Below, one piece after another: positions 25,895-34,701 of a DNA stretch of 64,000 nt. A model generated the notes under the pieces. It made no database searches. It was given only the letters and a program-made list of their open reading frames with translations, and was not told the DNA's origin. The stretch's first letter is position 1. Each line of letters opens with the position of its first letter. Origin of the DNA: Ferrimonas balearica (GTDB lineage Bacteria > Pseudomonadota > Gammaproteobacteria > Enterobacterales > Shewanellaceae); the NCBI RefSeq assembly GCF_019802085.1, contig NZ_JAHVHV010000006.1, forward strand, positions 124,001-188,000, read 5' to 3'. The position numbers and the translations under genes are program-made.

Positions 25895-26985
25895 AACCCC
25901 TGCTTTCCCTGCTGGCCCTGGCCGCCCTCTCCGTGCACGCGGCGGACGCGCCGCCCGCCCCGCCGGCGCCTCTGGTGAGCGTCACCCAGGCCCAGAGCCG
26001 GGATCTGGCCCCCACCATGACGGTCACCGGCACGGTGCACAGCCGCCACGACGCCCAGATCACCGCGTCGGTGGACGGCCGGCTGGACTGGGTGGCGGAG
26101 CCCGGCACCCGGGTGCGGGCCGGCGAAGTGCTGGCCCGCATCGACAAGACCGAGCTGGCCCTGCGGGTGGCCGAGTACGAGGCGGAGATCGAGCGGGCGG
26201 GGATCCGCCACCGCCAGCTCAGCCGCGAAGCGGATCGGCTGGAGACCCTGGCCCGCAGCAACAGCGCCGCCGCCAGCGCCCTGGACAAGGCCGTAATGGA
26301 GCGGGACCTGGCGGGGGCGGATCAGCGTCTGGCCCAGGCCCGGTTGGCCCAGCTGCAGGACCGTCTGGCCCGCACCGACATCCGCGCCCCTTTTGATGGC
26401 ATCGTCACCGAGCGCCGCCACCGGGCCGGGGAGTACGTGGTGCGCGCCGAGCCCCTGCTCAGCGTCACGGATCCCGACCGGCTGGAGATCCGCCTGCACG
26501 CCCCGCTGCGCTACAGCCGCAGCGTCAAGGAGGCGGATCCGCTGCGGATCTGGGGCAGTGACGGCGAGTTCCAGGGCCGGATCAGCCGGGTGATCCCGGT
26601 GTCGGATCCCCGCTCCCAGACTTTCGAGGTGCGGGTGAGCCTGGCCCCGGAGCTGGAACGCCGCCTGGCGGTGGGGGAGCTGGTCAGCGCCGCGCTGCCC
26701 ATCGGCCCGCAACGGCCCACCCTGGTGATCCCCCGGGACGCCACCGTGCTGCGCTCCAGCGGCGCCCACCTGTTCCGACTGAACGACCAGAACCAGGTGG
26801 AGCAGGTGTCCATCACCCTGGGGCAGGGGCAGGGGGAGTGGATCGCCATCGAAGGCGACGTCCAACCCGGCGACCGGGTGGTGATCCGCGGCGCCGAGAC
26901 CCTGAGTGCCGGACAGCAGGTGCGGCTGAGCGAAGAGGTGGCCCGCCGGCCCGCCGGCGGCGATCCCGCCAGCGAAAAAGGCTAA
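25891..26985 (+). CDS. RND efflux periplasmic adaptor (membrane fusion protein)
   Basis: The 364-residue exported adaptor has a signal peptide (MKPLLSLLALAALSVHA), a biotinyl-lipoyl-like half (SVDGRLDWVAEPGTRVRAGEVLARID), a helical hairpin (about 85-155), the second lipoyl half (DIRAPFDGIVTERRHRAGEYV), a beta-barrel and the membrane-proximal domain. The signal lacks a lipobox, so it is anchored only through its partners. The start overlaps the pump stop as ATGA, showing tight coupling. Confidence 0.93.
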   Translation: MKPLLSLLALAALSVHAADAPPAPPAPLVSVTQAQSRDLAPTMTVTGTVHSRHDAQITASVDGRLDWVAEPGTRVRAGEVLARIDKTELALRVAEYEAEIERAGIRHRQLSREADRLETLARSNSAAASALDKAVMERDLAGADQRLAQARLAQLQDRLARTDIRAPFDGIVTERRHRAGEYVVRAEPLLSVTDPDRLEIRLHAPLRYSRSVKEADPLRIWGSDGEFQGRISRVIPVSDPRSQTFEVRVSLAPELERRLAVGELVSAALPIGPQRPTLVIPRDATVLRSSGAHLFRLNDQNQVEQVSITLGQGQGEWIAIEGDVQPGDRVVIRGAETLSAGQQVRLSEEVARRPAGGDPASEKG

Positions 26986-27003
26986 CTCCGACAATCATTT
27001 AAC

Positions 27004-27056
27004 ATTTCTGAAACCTGGCTGCCGTAGCCTTGGGGCACCCCAAAGATTTCAGAAAT
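27004..27056. promoter_or_regulatory. Nested inverted repeats before the chemoreceptor gene
   Basis: Outer arms ATTTCTGAAA (27004-27013) and TTTCAGAAAT (27047-27056) are perfect. Between them lies TTGGGG-CA-CCCCAA (27030-27043). The right arm ends four bases before the ATG, and no ordinary ribosome site is seen, so these could form an operator or an RNA structure covering the start. The function is inferred. Confidence 0.55.
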
Positions 27057-27060
27057 CGTT

Positions 27061-28995
27061 ATGAACATCCGTGCTTTGGCCCTGATCTCCTCCGGGCTGC
27101 TGTTGCTGTTCGCCGCGGCCCTGCTGGCCACCCAGTGGTGGAGCAACGGCCAGCGTGACCGGCTGGACCAACAGGCGCGCACCCTGGGGGCGCTGGAGAA
27201 CGGCTTTCGCCAGCAGCTGGCGCCCACCCTGCGCCGCTACCTGGAAAGCGGCGACGCCAGCCTGCTGAGCCAGGCCCAGCAACAGGCCGAGCAGTTGAAT
27301 CAACAGTTGGCCGCCTTTCCCGACACCCTCACCGGCGAAGCCCGGGCCGAACTGGACCAGTTCCGGGCCGATCTGGCCGGCCCCTACCGGGCGGCGGGCA
27401 AACTGGCCGGGGATCCCCGGGGTCTGTTGGCCAACGCCGAACGCAACCTGCTGGCCAATGCCCGTTACCTGGGGGGCTACGCCCAATCCGGGCTGGCTCA
27501 GAACCCCACCCTGGCCCAGCGTCACCTGACCCTGGCCCTGGCCCTGCCGGAGCTGATCCAGACCCTGCGCGAGCGCACCGCCTTGGCACAGCTGACCACC
27601 AGCGAGCCGGATCCGGCCCTCGAGGCAGCCCTGACCGCCCTGGAGCGGTGGCGGGAGGAGCTCAGCGGCCTGGCGCTGCTGGGGCTGTACGGTGAGGTGG
27701 AGGACAACGACGATCCCCTGGCGGACAACGAGCCCGAGGAGCTGGGGGAGGGGTACCAGGCGGAGCTGGTGAGCCTGGCCGGCCGCTACCGCAAGGAGCT
27801 GGCCAACACCCAGTCGGTGCTGGCCACCAACGGCGAACTGCAGCGGGCGATCCAGGCCGACATCACCGCCATCCGCGACCGCCTCAGCGGCCTGGTGGCC
27901 GCCCAGCAGGACGCCCACACCGCCCTCAAGGGCCAACTTAATGGCCTGATGCTGAGCATTGCCACCGCCCTGGTGGCCTACGCCCTGATCTGGGCCCTGG
28001 TGCAGCAGCTGATGCTGGTCAAGCCGTTGCATCGCCTGCAGTCGGCGTTCCGCCAGCTGGTGGAGTCGGATCGGCGCGACCCCATCACCGATCTGGCCAA
28101 CCGCAACGAAACCGGTCAGATCGCCCGCCACTTCAACACCCTGCTGACCCGGATGGCGGACGAGGATGAGCGCGAGCGCCAGCAGATGGGGCAGATCTCC
28201 GCCCAGCTGTCGAGCCTTATCAGCGAGATCGACGCCGTCAGCGAGGACAGCACCCGCAACCGGGCCACGGTGGCGGACACCCGGGGAGCGATGCACCAGC
28301 TGGCCCGCCTGGCCCGGGAGGTGGACCAGGCCTCCGATTCGGTGGCCGGGGCGGCCCGCCAGACCGAACAGCAGATGGCCAGCGGCCTGGGTCAGATCGA
28401 CACCCTGGTGGCCAGCTCCCAGCAAACGGAGGCGGAGATCCTCGCCTGCCACCAGGCCCTGGATCAGCTCACCGGCTCGGTGGGGGACGTCACCAGCATC
28501 ATCGACTCCATCAGTGAAATTGCCGATCAAACCAACCTGCTGGCCCTCAACGCCGCCATCGAGGCCGCCCGGGCCGGCGAGCACGGCCGCGGCTTCGCGG
28601 TGGTGGCTGATGAGGTACGCAACCTCTCCAACCGCACCCAGAACTCCCTCAACCAGATCCTCGCCATCCTCGCCCGGCTGGACCAGTCCAAGGCCAGCCT
28701 CACCGGCCACATGGACCAGATCCGTCAGGCGGCCCTGTCCCAGGTGGGCGGTGCCGAGGGGCTCAAGTGCACCCTGGAACGGGTGCGGGACCAGGCCCAA
28801 AGCGCCACGGTGGCGGCCCGCCAGAGTGCGGTCAGCGCCCACGAGCAGGTGGCGCAGTTGGACGGCTTCGAACAGACGATGCAGCAGCTGGATCAGCGGG
28901 CGGAGCACGCCGCCGGCAAGGCCCGCACCATCGCGGCCCAGGTGGCGGACAACGTGGCGGAGATCGGTCAGCTGCTGGGGCTGGAGTCGGCGTAG
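27061..28995 (+). CDS. Methyl-accepting chemotaxis protein
   Basis: The 644-residue receptor has an N-terminal membrane helix (7-25), a periplasmic helical sensor region with many glutamines (about 30-295), a second helix (about 297-318), HAMP, and the signalling hairpin tip [35 protein letters not shown]. The tip is intact, so it should bind CheW and CheA. The ligand is unknown. The final 28 bases overlap the 3' end of an opposite-strand acetyltransferase gene. Confidence 0.94.
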   Translation: MNIRALALISSGLLLLFAAALLATQWWSNGQRDRLDQQARTLGALENGFRQQLAPTLRRYLESGDASLLSQAQQQAEQLNQQLAAFPDTLTGEARAELDQFRADLAGPYRAAGKLAGDPRGLLANAERNLLANARYLGGYAQSGLAQNPTLAQRHLTLALALPELIQTLRERTALAQLTTSEPDPALEAALTALERWREELSGLALLGLYGEVEDNDDPLADNEPEELGEGYQAELVSLAGRYRKELANTQSVLATNGELQRAIQADITAIRDRLSGLVAAQQDAHTALKGQLNGLMLSIATALVAYALIWALVQQLMLVKPLHRLQSAFRQLVESDRRDPITDLANRNETGQIARHFNTLLTRMADEDERERQQMGQISAQLSSLISEIDAVSEDSTRNRATVADTRGAMHQLARLAREVDQASDSVAGAARQTEQQMASGLGQIDTLVASSQQTEAEILACHQALDQLTGSVGDVTSIIDSISEIADQTNLLALNAAIEAARAGEHGRGFAVVADEVRNLSNRTQNSLNQILAILARLDQSKASLTGHMDQIRQAALSQVGGAEGLKCTLERVRDQAQSATVAARQSAVSAHEQVAQLDGFEQTMQQLDQRAEHAAGKARTIAAQVADNVAEIGQLLGLESA

Positions 28996-29396
28996 CGCAG
29001 CAGCACCAGGGGCTGGTGTTGTTGGTAGGCCCGCAAGGGGCCGAGGATCGCCTCCGGCGCCGCCGATTCGGTCACCGGCTCAAAACCGAGCGACCGGTAG
29101 AAGGGCACCAGCGGGGGCAGGGCGAAGCTCCAAAGGGGGCTGGGGGCCTGGTCCAGGGCAAAGCGCATCAGGGTGCGAGCCACCCCCTGGCCCTGGGCCC
29201 TGTGGGCCACCCTCAAAGCGCGCATCAGATGGTGGTCCTGGCGCGGACTGAAGCGTACCGCGGCACAGATCGCGCCGTCGGGTCCCCGGCACACCGCCAC
29301 CCGCTCATCCCGGCGCACCTTCTCCTTCTGCCCCTCGCCGGCGTAGAAACGGCTGGCCAACGGGGCCTCCATGGGGGTCAGCCAATGGCAGCGCAT
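28968..29396 (-). CDS. GNAT family N-acetyltransferase
   Basis: The 142-residue acetyltransferase has the A motif in [20 protein letters not shown] (QGQGVA binds acetyl-CoA) and the [11 protein letters not shown] end motif. I took the ATG giving [18 protein letters not shown] because a G-rich site (GGGGGGCGTGG) precedes it and a longer frame would run through the small gene on the other strand. The substrate is unknown. Confidence 0.83.
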   Translation of the reverse strand: MRCHWLTPMEAPLASRFYAGEGQKEKVRRDERVAVCRGPDGAICAAVRFSPRQDHHLMRALRVAHRAQGQGVARTLMRFALDQAPSPLWSFALPPLVPFYRSLGFEPVTESAAPEAILGPLRAYQQHQPLVLLRYADSSPSS

Positions 29397-29454
29397 CCAC
29401 GCCCCCCAAACAAAGGCGCTACACTTAACCAGGTGCAGAAGGAGGGAATCGACC

Positions 29455-29601
29455 ATGATTGCCATTGCCACCGAGCGCCGTAAAGGCGAACGACGGGACC
29501 CCATCGACCGACGCCAGTTCCAACGCTACGGTTTGCAGGGACAGGATAGGCGCCACCGCCTGGGACGACGCGCCAGCGATCAGGCGCCGCCCATACTCTG
29601 A
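29455..29601 (+). CDS. Small arginine-rich hypothetical protein
   Basis: The 48-residue protein has 13 arginines and repeats of the type RR-x-GERR, DRRQ, DRRH and GRRA. It is preceded by GGAGGG eight bases from the ATG, which argues for translation. The repeated ERR/DRR motif appears in small proteins of related bacteria, but I know of no role. RNA binding is possible. It is divergent from the GNAT gene, and its stop touches the stop of rsmJ on the other strand. Confidence 0.62.
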   Translation: MIAIATERRKGERRDPIDRRQFQRYGLQGQDRRHRLGRRASDQAPPIL

Positions 29602-30366
29602 TCACCCGGACTCCATTGCCGCTTTGACGTAGACGTCAAAGCGGTTTTTCTTGGTGTCGATGGCCATGGTGGGGGCCTGCTGAGCCAGGGGTTCGGCGTA
29701 GTCGGGCCGTTTGACCACCACCCGCTTGCTGGCCAATGCCAGGGCCGGGGCCAGCAGACCGTCGGCGTCGGGATCCGCCCCCACCAGCTCCTGGAACACC
29801 CGCATCTCCTTTTTCACCTGGGCCGACTTGGCGCGGTGAGGGTACATGGGGTCCAGGTACACCACCTCCACCTGGCCCTCCAACCGGGCCAGGGCCTCCA
29901 GGCTGTTGCCGGGAAACAGGCGCATCCGCTGGGCCACCCAGGGGCCGATCTCCGGGTCCGCCTCGGCCCGGCGCAAGCCGTCCTCCAGCAGCGCGGCCAC
30001 CACCGGGTGGCGCTCCACCAGGGTGACCTGGCAGCCCAGGCTGGCCAGCACGAAGGCGTCCCGTCCCAGGCCGGCAGTGCCGTCCACCACCTGGGGGCAG
30101 GCGCCGCTTTTCAGCCCCACCGCCTTGGCGATGGCCTGGCCCCGGCCGCCGCCGAACTTGCGCCGGTGGGCCACGGCGCCGCCCACCAGATCCACTTCGA
30201 TGGCCCCCAGCTTCGGCTGGCGACGGTCATAGAGGCGCAGGTGGTCTTGCTCGACGGTGAGGCGAAAGGGGGCGTCATCCCGGTGCACCAGTTGCCAGCG
30301 TTCGGCCAAGCTGGCCAATCGCTCCGGCGACGCGCTGTCGGGATCGAGGTATACGAAGGTGGACAT
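29602..30366 (-). CDS. rsmJ: 16S rRNA (guanine-1516 N2)-methyltransferase RsmJ
   Basis: The 254-residue enzyme methylates G1516 of 16S rRNA using S-adenosylmethionine. The cofactor loop is [19 protein letters not shown], then [14 protein letters not shown], and the catalytic motif is YLDPMYPHR. The family N-terminus ([17 protein letters not shown]) and C-terminal KKNRFDVYV are present. Its ribosome site GAGGAG lies within a long hairpin arm. Confidence 0.95.
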   Translation of the reverse strand: MSTFVYLDPDSASPERLASLAERWQLVHRDDAPFRLTVEQDHLRLYDRRQPKLGAIEVDLVGGAVAHRRKFGGGRGQAIAKAVGLKSGACPQVVDGTAGLGRDAFVLASLGCQVTLVERHPVVAALLEDGLRRAEADPEIGPWVAQRMRLFPGNSLEALARLEGQVEVVYLDPMYPHRAKSAQVKKEMRVFQELVGADPDADGLLAPALALASKRVVVKRPDYAEPLAQQAPTMAIDTKKNRFDVYVKAAMESG

Positions 30367-30367
30367 A

Positions 30368-30414
30368 GGGCTCCTCGGGTGATCTGCGGCAGGTTAGTGG
30401 ATCACCGGGAGCCC
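30368..30414 (-). promoter_or_regulatory. Hairpin covering the rsmJ ribosome site
   Basis: The arms GGGCTCC-TCG-GGTGATC (30368-30384) and GATCACC-G-GGAGCCC (30400-30414) pair over 14 bases with a small internal loop and a 15-base loop. On the minus strand the ribosome site GAGGAG of rsmJ lies in the second arm. It may limit translation or act as the end of the tetR transcript, but there is no T-run. Confidence 0.55.
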
Positions 30415-30427
30415 TGCAAGTGAGCGC

Positions 30428-31144
30428 TTAGGCGGCGCTGCCTTCCAATGTTTCCGGCTCCGGCTGGGGTTGCCAATGCTCCAGAGCGCGGACGCAGCGG
30501 TTGCGCCAGTCCGGGTGGCCTTCGCTGAGGCCGACGCTGGTCAGCAGGCCGGCGATGGCCTCCATCAGCACCGGGATCTCCGCCAGCTCCGGGGTGGGCG
30601 CCAGGGTCTGGCGGCTGGATTGCAGTTGGAAGCCCAGCATCAGGGCGCGGGCACGGGCCACCAGGGCCGCGGACTCGCCGTCGTTCAGGGCCAGCAGCCC
30701 CTGCTGACGGGCGTCCTGCAGGATCGCCTCCAGCGCCTTGACCAGCTCGTCCACCATCCCCTTAAGGGCCAGTTGACGCTGATCCGCGGCACGGCGCCAC
30801 AGCTCGGTGTGGCTGACCAGCAGCTCCAGCTGGGCCAGCACCTCGTCCTGGCTCAAACGGATGCGCTCCGACACCATCAGCACGACAAAGCGCTCCATGG
30901 GGGTCAGATCCAGCTCGTTGAGACGGGCGATCCACTGGTGACGGTGGTGCAGGCTGACCTGAACCAGGGCGGCCATCATGTCTTCTTTGCTGAGGAAGTG
31001 CCCGTAGAGGGTGCCAACGGAGCATTCCGCGGCGCGTGCGACATCCGCCATGCGGAAGTCCAACGCCCCTTTGCTCCGGGCCGTAGTGAGGGCGGCTGAT
31101 AAAATGCGCTGTTCCCGCGCTTTGAACAATTCCGACTTGTTCAT
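30428..31144 (-). CDS. TetR family transcriptional regulator
   Basis: The 238-residue regulator has an N-terminal helix-turn-helix (MADVARAAECSVGTLYGHFLSKEDMMAAL at about 31-60) and a helical ligand domain. The ligand is not evident. AAGGGA lies nine bases before the chosen ATG, which gives the shorter form; a longer frame adds 11 residues. It is divergent from a small outer-membrane protein gene with a 424-base gap, and 61 bases upstream of rsmJ on the same strand. Confidence 0.88.
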   Translation of the reverse strand: MNKSELFKAREQRILSAALTTARSKGALDFRMADVARAAECSVGTLYGHFLSKEDMMAALVQVSLHHRHQWIARLNELDLTPMERFVVLMVSERIRLSQDEVLAQLELLVSHTELWRRAADQRQLALKGMVDELVKALEAILQDARQQGLLALNDGESAALVARARALMLGFQLQSSRQTLAPTPELAEIPVLMEAIAGLLTSVGLSEGHPDWRNRCVRALEHWQPQPEPETLEGSAA

Positions 31145-31568
31145 CTTGTTATCCCTTAAAGTCTGGATCCCATCCATTTCCGCACAGCAGTGACATGCCG
31201 TAGATTCGGATAGGGCATATCAAAGCAGAAAGCGGGCCTGCCATCTGAGCGGAAGATCACAGTAGCTGTCAAATTATTTCTTACATAACAATCGCTTGTG
31301 GATTGCTTCCGGGGGGTTTTGGCCAGTTTTCTCTCCGCATTTTGCTGCTAACTCACTATTTTTTAGCCAGTTTTACCTTCATGACCGGTATTGGCAGAAT
31401 CGGGCTCGAGTCTCACTCACCCCTATGACGCCATAAACGCTGTGAATCCCCATTTTGAGCGCCGTTCCGAGCGCGGCCCCGGGCTGGAAAAGCCCCGGCA
31501 ACGCGCCGTTAACTTTTTGAATTCAATGGTCGACTTATCTCTACGTAACCCAAGATCCCGTTCTGACC
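31145..31568. other. 424-base intergenic region between tetR and a small barrel gene
   Basis: The region is AT-richer than its neighbours and must hold the divergent promoters of the TetR regulator and the barrel protein. I find no coding potential and no clear palindromic TetR operator. A GC-rich stretch near 31480-31505 could fold weakly. Nothing else is supported. Confidence 0.5.
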
Positions 31569-32156
31569 ATGCACAAGGCACTGCTCCTCCCAATCGCACT
31601 GTTGTTGTTCACCGCGCTGCCGGTCCGGGCGGAGTGCTGGCCCCTGTGCCGCTACGTGACCCCGGTGGCCTACAACTACGCCCAGCTGGCCCTGGCCCAG
31701 TGGCGCAGTGAGGAGCAGCAGAGTCCGATGATCCGCTTCAGCGGCGCCCGTTTTCACCTGGCGGAGCGTTGGCTGGTGGGCCTGGACGCCATCACCACCC
31801 TGGATCCCAAGGATGAGGAGCACCTGGGCAGCCAGGAGCGCTACAGCGTGCAGCTGGGGTATAGAGTGGCCCTGGACGGCCAATGGGATCTGGTGCTGTC
31901 CAGCGGCATGGACACCCTGCATCGAGAGCGCCAGAGCGAGCTGGCACCGATGGCGGCGGTGGAGTTGAGAACCCGGCTGTGGGAGGGCCTGGAGGGGGAG
32001 GCGCGCTGGGCGGGGCACGACTTTCAGGGCCAGTGGCGGTCACGGCAGGTGATGGGACTGTTCTACTACCTGACCCCCAGGGTGGGGCTGGGCACCCAGG
32101 TTACCCGGGAACCCGATGAGCACGCCGCCAGCCTGTCGCTGCGTCTGCGGCTCTAA
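31569..32156 (+). CDS. Small exported beta-barrel-like protein
   Basis: The 195-residue protein has a signal peptide (residues 1-21, ending PVRA) and then alternating hydrophobic and polar strands, such as RYSVQLGYRVAL, WDLVLSSGMD, VELRTRLW and LGTQVTREPDEHAASLSLRLRL. It ends in leucine after an amphipathic strand, as in outer-membrane barrels. A CxxxC pair sits near residues 23-27 (ECWPLCRY). I recognise no family. The ribosome site is weak. Confidence 0.65.
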   Translation: MHKALLLPIALLLFTALPVRAECWPLCRYVTPVAYNYAQLALAQWRSEEQQSPMIRFSGARFHLAERWLVGLDAITTLDPKDEEHLGSQERYSVQLGYRVALDGQWDLVLSSGMDTLHRERQSELAPMAAVELRTRLWEGLEGEARWAGHDFQGQWRSRQVMGLFYYLTPRVGLGTQVTREPDEHAASLSLRLRL

Positions 32157-32374
32157 TCGGTCAGCCAGTGACGGGCCACCAGGAACAGGGTCTGGGGCAG
32201 CATCAGCACCACCCCGAGCCCCATCAGAAAGCCCGGCTCCCAGACCAGGCTGCCCCCCTCCCACAGGGGCGGGGCACCACTGAACTGGCGCAGCAGGCCA
32301 TAGAGCGCCAACACCAGACCCACTGCATTGCACCACACCAGGGCCTTGCCCCAACGACGTAATACGGCATCCAT
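32153..32374 (-). CDS. Small two-helix membrane protein
   Basis: The 73-residue protein starts MDAVLRRWGKALVWCNAVG and has two membrane helices (about 11-30 and 45-65) joined by a glycine/proline loop. AAGGAG precedes the ATG. The stop overlaps the stop of the opposite barrel gene. I recognise no family; a length and topology like this are found in small inner-membrane regulators, but no role can be stated. Confidence 0.62.
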   Translation of the reverse strand: MDAVLRRWGKALVWCNAVGLVLALYGLLRQFSGAPPLWEGGSLVWEPGFLMGLGVVLMLPQTLFLVARHWLTD

Positions 32375-32454
32375 TTCCGACTCCTTGGCAACATCCTGTC
32401 GCACACCCCCAAGGTGCCCTCAGCCGCGGACAAAATCAAGTAAGTGCATGTAAA

Positions 32455-32483
32455 GAAAGAAAAACGGCGCCTTTCGGCGCCGT
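32455..32483 (-). terminator. Terminator after prlC
   Basis: On the minus strand, ACGGCGCC-GAAA-GGCGCCGT is followed by TTTTCTTTC. It ends the prlC transcript. Confidence 0.88.
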
Positions 32484-32489
32484 GATGCT

Positions 32490-34538
32490 TTACTGGGCGA
32501 TGCCGCTGTGCCGCAGCAGGGCATCGATCTGCGGCGCCCGGCCGCGGAAGCGGGTAAACAGCGCCATGGGCTCCTCGCTGCCCCCCATCTCCAGGATGTG
32601 GTGCAGGAAGTCCGCCCCCACCTCGGGGTTGAAGATCCCCTCCTCCTCGAACCGGGAGAAGGCGTCAGCGGAGAGCACTTCGGCCCACTTGTAGCTGTAG
32701 TAACCGGCGGCGTAACCGCCGGCAAAGATGTGGCTGAAGCCGTGCTGGAAGCGGTTGAAGGCCGGGGCCTGGAACACCGCCACCTGGCCACGCACCTGGT
32801 CCAGCATCCCCTGGATGGGGTTGTCGCCCTCCAGGTCGGCGTACTCCAGGTGCAGGCGGAAGTCGAACAGGGCGAACTCCAGCTGGCGCAGCATCATCAT
32901 GGCGCTCTGGTAGTTCTTGGCCGCCAGCATCTTCTCCAGCATCGCCGCCGGCAGGGGCTCACCGGTTTCGAAGTGGCCGGAGATCTCCGCCAAGGCGTCG
33001 CTCTCCCAGCACCAGTTCTCCAAAAACTGGCTGGGCAGCTCCACCGCGTCCCAGGGCACGCCGTTGATGCCGGCCACCCCGGGGGCGTCCTCGATACGGG
33101 TCAGCATATGGTGGATCCCGTGGCCAAACTCGTGGAACAGGGTCACCACCTCGTCGTGGGTGAACAGCGCCGGCTGATCTCCCACCGGGCCGTTGAAGTT
33201 GCAGGTCAGGTAGGCCACCGGCTTTTGCAGCTCGCCATCGGCGCGCACCCGGCGCCCCTGGCAGTCGTCCATCCAGGCACCGCCACGCTTGTTCTGGCGG
33301 GCGTAGAGATCCAGGTAGAAGCTGCCCCGGACGCTGCCGTCGGCCTCCAGCAGATCGAAAAAGCGCACGTCCGGGTGCCAGGTGTCCAGCCCGGTGCGTT
33401 CGGTGACCTTGACGCCGAACAGCCGCTCCAGAGTGTGGAACAGGCCGGACAGCACCCGGTCTTCCGGGAAGTAGGGGCGCAGGGCCTCGTCGGAGATCTG
33501 GTAGCGGTGCTGCTTCTGCTTCTCGGCGTAGTAGGTGACGTCCCAGGCGTTCAGCGACTCGACGCCGTGCTCGGCCCGGGCGAAGGCGGTCAGGGTCTTG
33601 AGCTCCTCCTCGCCCTGGCCCTTGGAGGCCAGCGCCAGCTCATTGAGGAAGCTGACCACCTGATCCGGAGCCTCGGCCATCTTGGTGGCCAGTGACTTGT
33701 GGGCGGCGCTGTCGAAGCCCAGCAGCTGGGCCAGTTCGTGGCGCAGCGCCAGGATCTCGGTCATCAGCGGGCCGTTGTCGTACTGGCCGGCGTGGGGCCC
33801 CTGGTCCGAGGCCCGGGTGCAGAAGGCGGTGTACACCTCGCGGCGCAGCTCGGCGTCGTCGGCGTAGGTCATCACCGCCAGGTAGGAGGGGAATTCCAGG
33901 GTCAGCAGGTAGCCCTCCTGCTCACGCAGGGCGGCGCTCTGCTTGGCCGCCGCCAGGGCGGAGTCCGGCAGGCCCGCCAGGGCGCCGACATCGGTCACCA
34001 GCTTGCTCCAGGCGTTGGTGGCGTCCAGCAGCTGGTTGGAGTAGGTGCTGGAAAGCTCCGACAGGCGCATGACGATCTCGCCATAGCGCTTCTGCTGCGC
34101 CTCCGGCAGGCCAATGCCGGACAGTTCGAAGTCCCGCAGGCCGTTCTCCACCACCTTGCGCTGGGCCGGGCTGAGCTCGGCAAACTGCTCGCTGGCCGCC
34201 AGCGTCTTGTAGGCCTCGTACAGCGCCTTGTTCTGCCCCAGCCAGGTGCTGTACTCCGACAGCAGCGGCAGGCAGGCGTCGTGGGCAGCCCGCAGCGCAT
34301 CGTTGCTCACCACCGAGTTCATATGACTCACCGGCGACCAGATCCGGGACAGGGTGTCCTCCGCCTCATCCACGGGCAGCACCAGACTCTCCCAGGTCAC
34401 CGGACCCGGTTGGGCCAGCACCCGCTCCACGGTCTCCCGACAGTGGGTGAGGGCGGCTTCCACCGCCGGCTGAACGTGCTCAGGCTGGATCTGGGAGAAG
34501 GCGGGCAGGGCTTGGGGATCCATCAACGGGTTGGTCAT
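32490..34538 (-). CDS. prlC: Oligopeptidase A (M3 zinc protease)
   Basis: The 682-residue cytoplasmic metallopeptidase degrades oligopeptides and cleaved signal peptides. The zinc motif is HEFGHGIHH, with the third ligand in the downstream helix (VELPSQFLENW). Length and composition match E. coli PrlC, and the family start MTNPLMDP is preceded by AAGGAG. A longer frame upstream is not supported. A terminator follows. Confidence 0.96.
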   Translation of the reverse strand: MTNPLMDPQALPAFSQIQPEHVQPAVEAALTHCRETVERVLAQPGPVTWESLVLPVDEAEDTLSRIWSPVSHMNSVVSNDALRAAHDACLPLLSEYSTWLGQNKALYEAYKTLAASEQFAELSPAQRKVVENGLRDFELSGIGLPEAQQKRYGEIVMRLSELSSTYSNQLLDATNAWSKLVTDVGALAGLPDSALAAAKQSAALREQEGYLLTLEFPSYLAVMTYADDAELRREVYTAFCTRASDQGPHAGQYDNGPLMTEILALRHELAQLLGFDSAAHKSLATKMAEAPDQVVSFLNELALASKGQGEEELKTLTAFARAEHGVESLNAWDVTYYAEKQKQHRYQISDEALRPYFPEDRVLSGLFHTLERLFGVKVTERTGLDTWHPDVRFFDLLEADGSVRGSFYLDLYARQNKRGGAWMDDCQGRRVRADGELQKPVAYLTCNFNGPVGDQPALFTHDEVVTLFHEFGHGIHHMLTRIEDAPGVAGINGVPWDAVELPSQFLENWCWESDALAEISGHFETGEPLPAAMLEKMLAAKNYQSAMMMLRQLEFALFDFRLHLEYADLEGDNPIQGMLDQVRGQVAVFQAPAFNRFQHGFSHIFAGGYAAGYYSYKWAEVLSADAFSRFEEEGIFNPEVGADFLHHILEMGGSEEPMALFTRFRGRAPQIDALLRHSGIAQ

Positions 34539-34701
34539 GGCGACTCCTTGAACGGGGCCGCACCTGCGACCCGGGGCATTGGGGGTTACCCAATAGATGG
34601 AGACTTTGCCCCATAAGTTCAAGTCCCTGGTCACGATTGGGGCCATCGCCCGTGCCACTCTGGGCTAGGCTTTGAGCACGGTCGACCCCCAGGAGCTTCC
34701 C

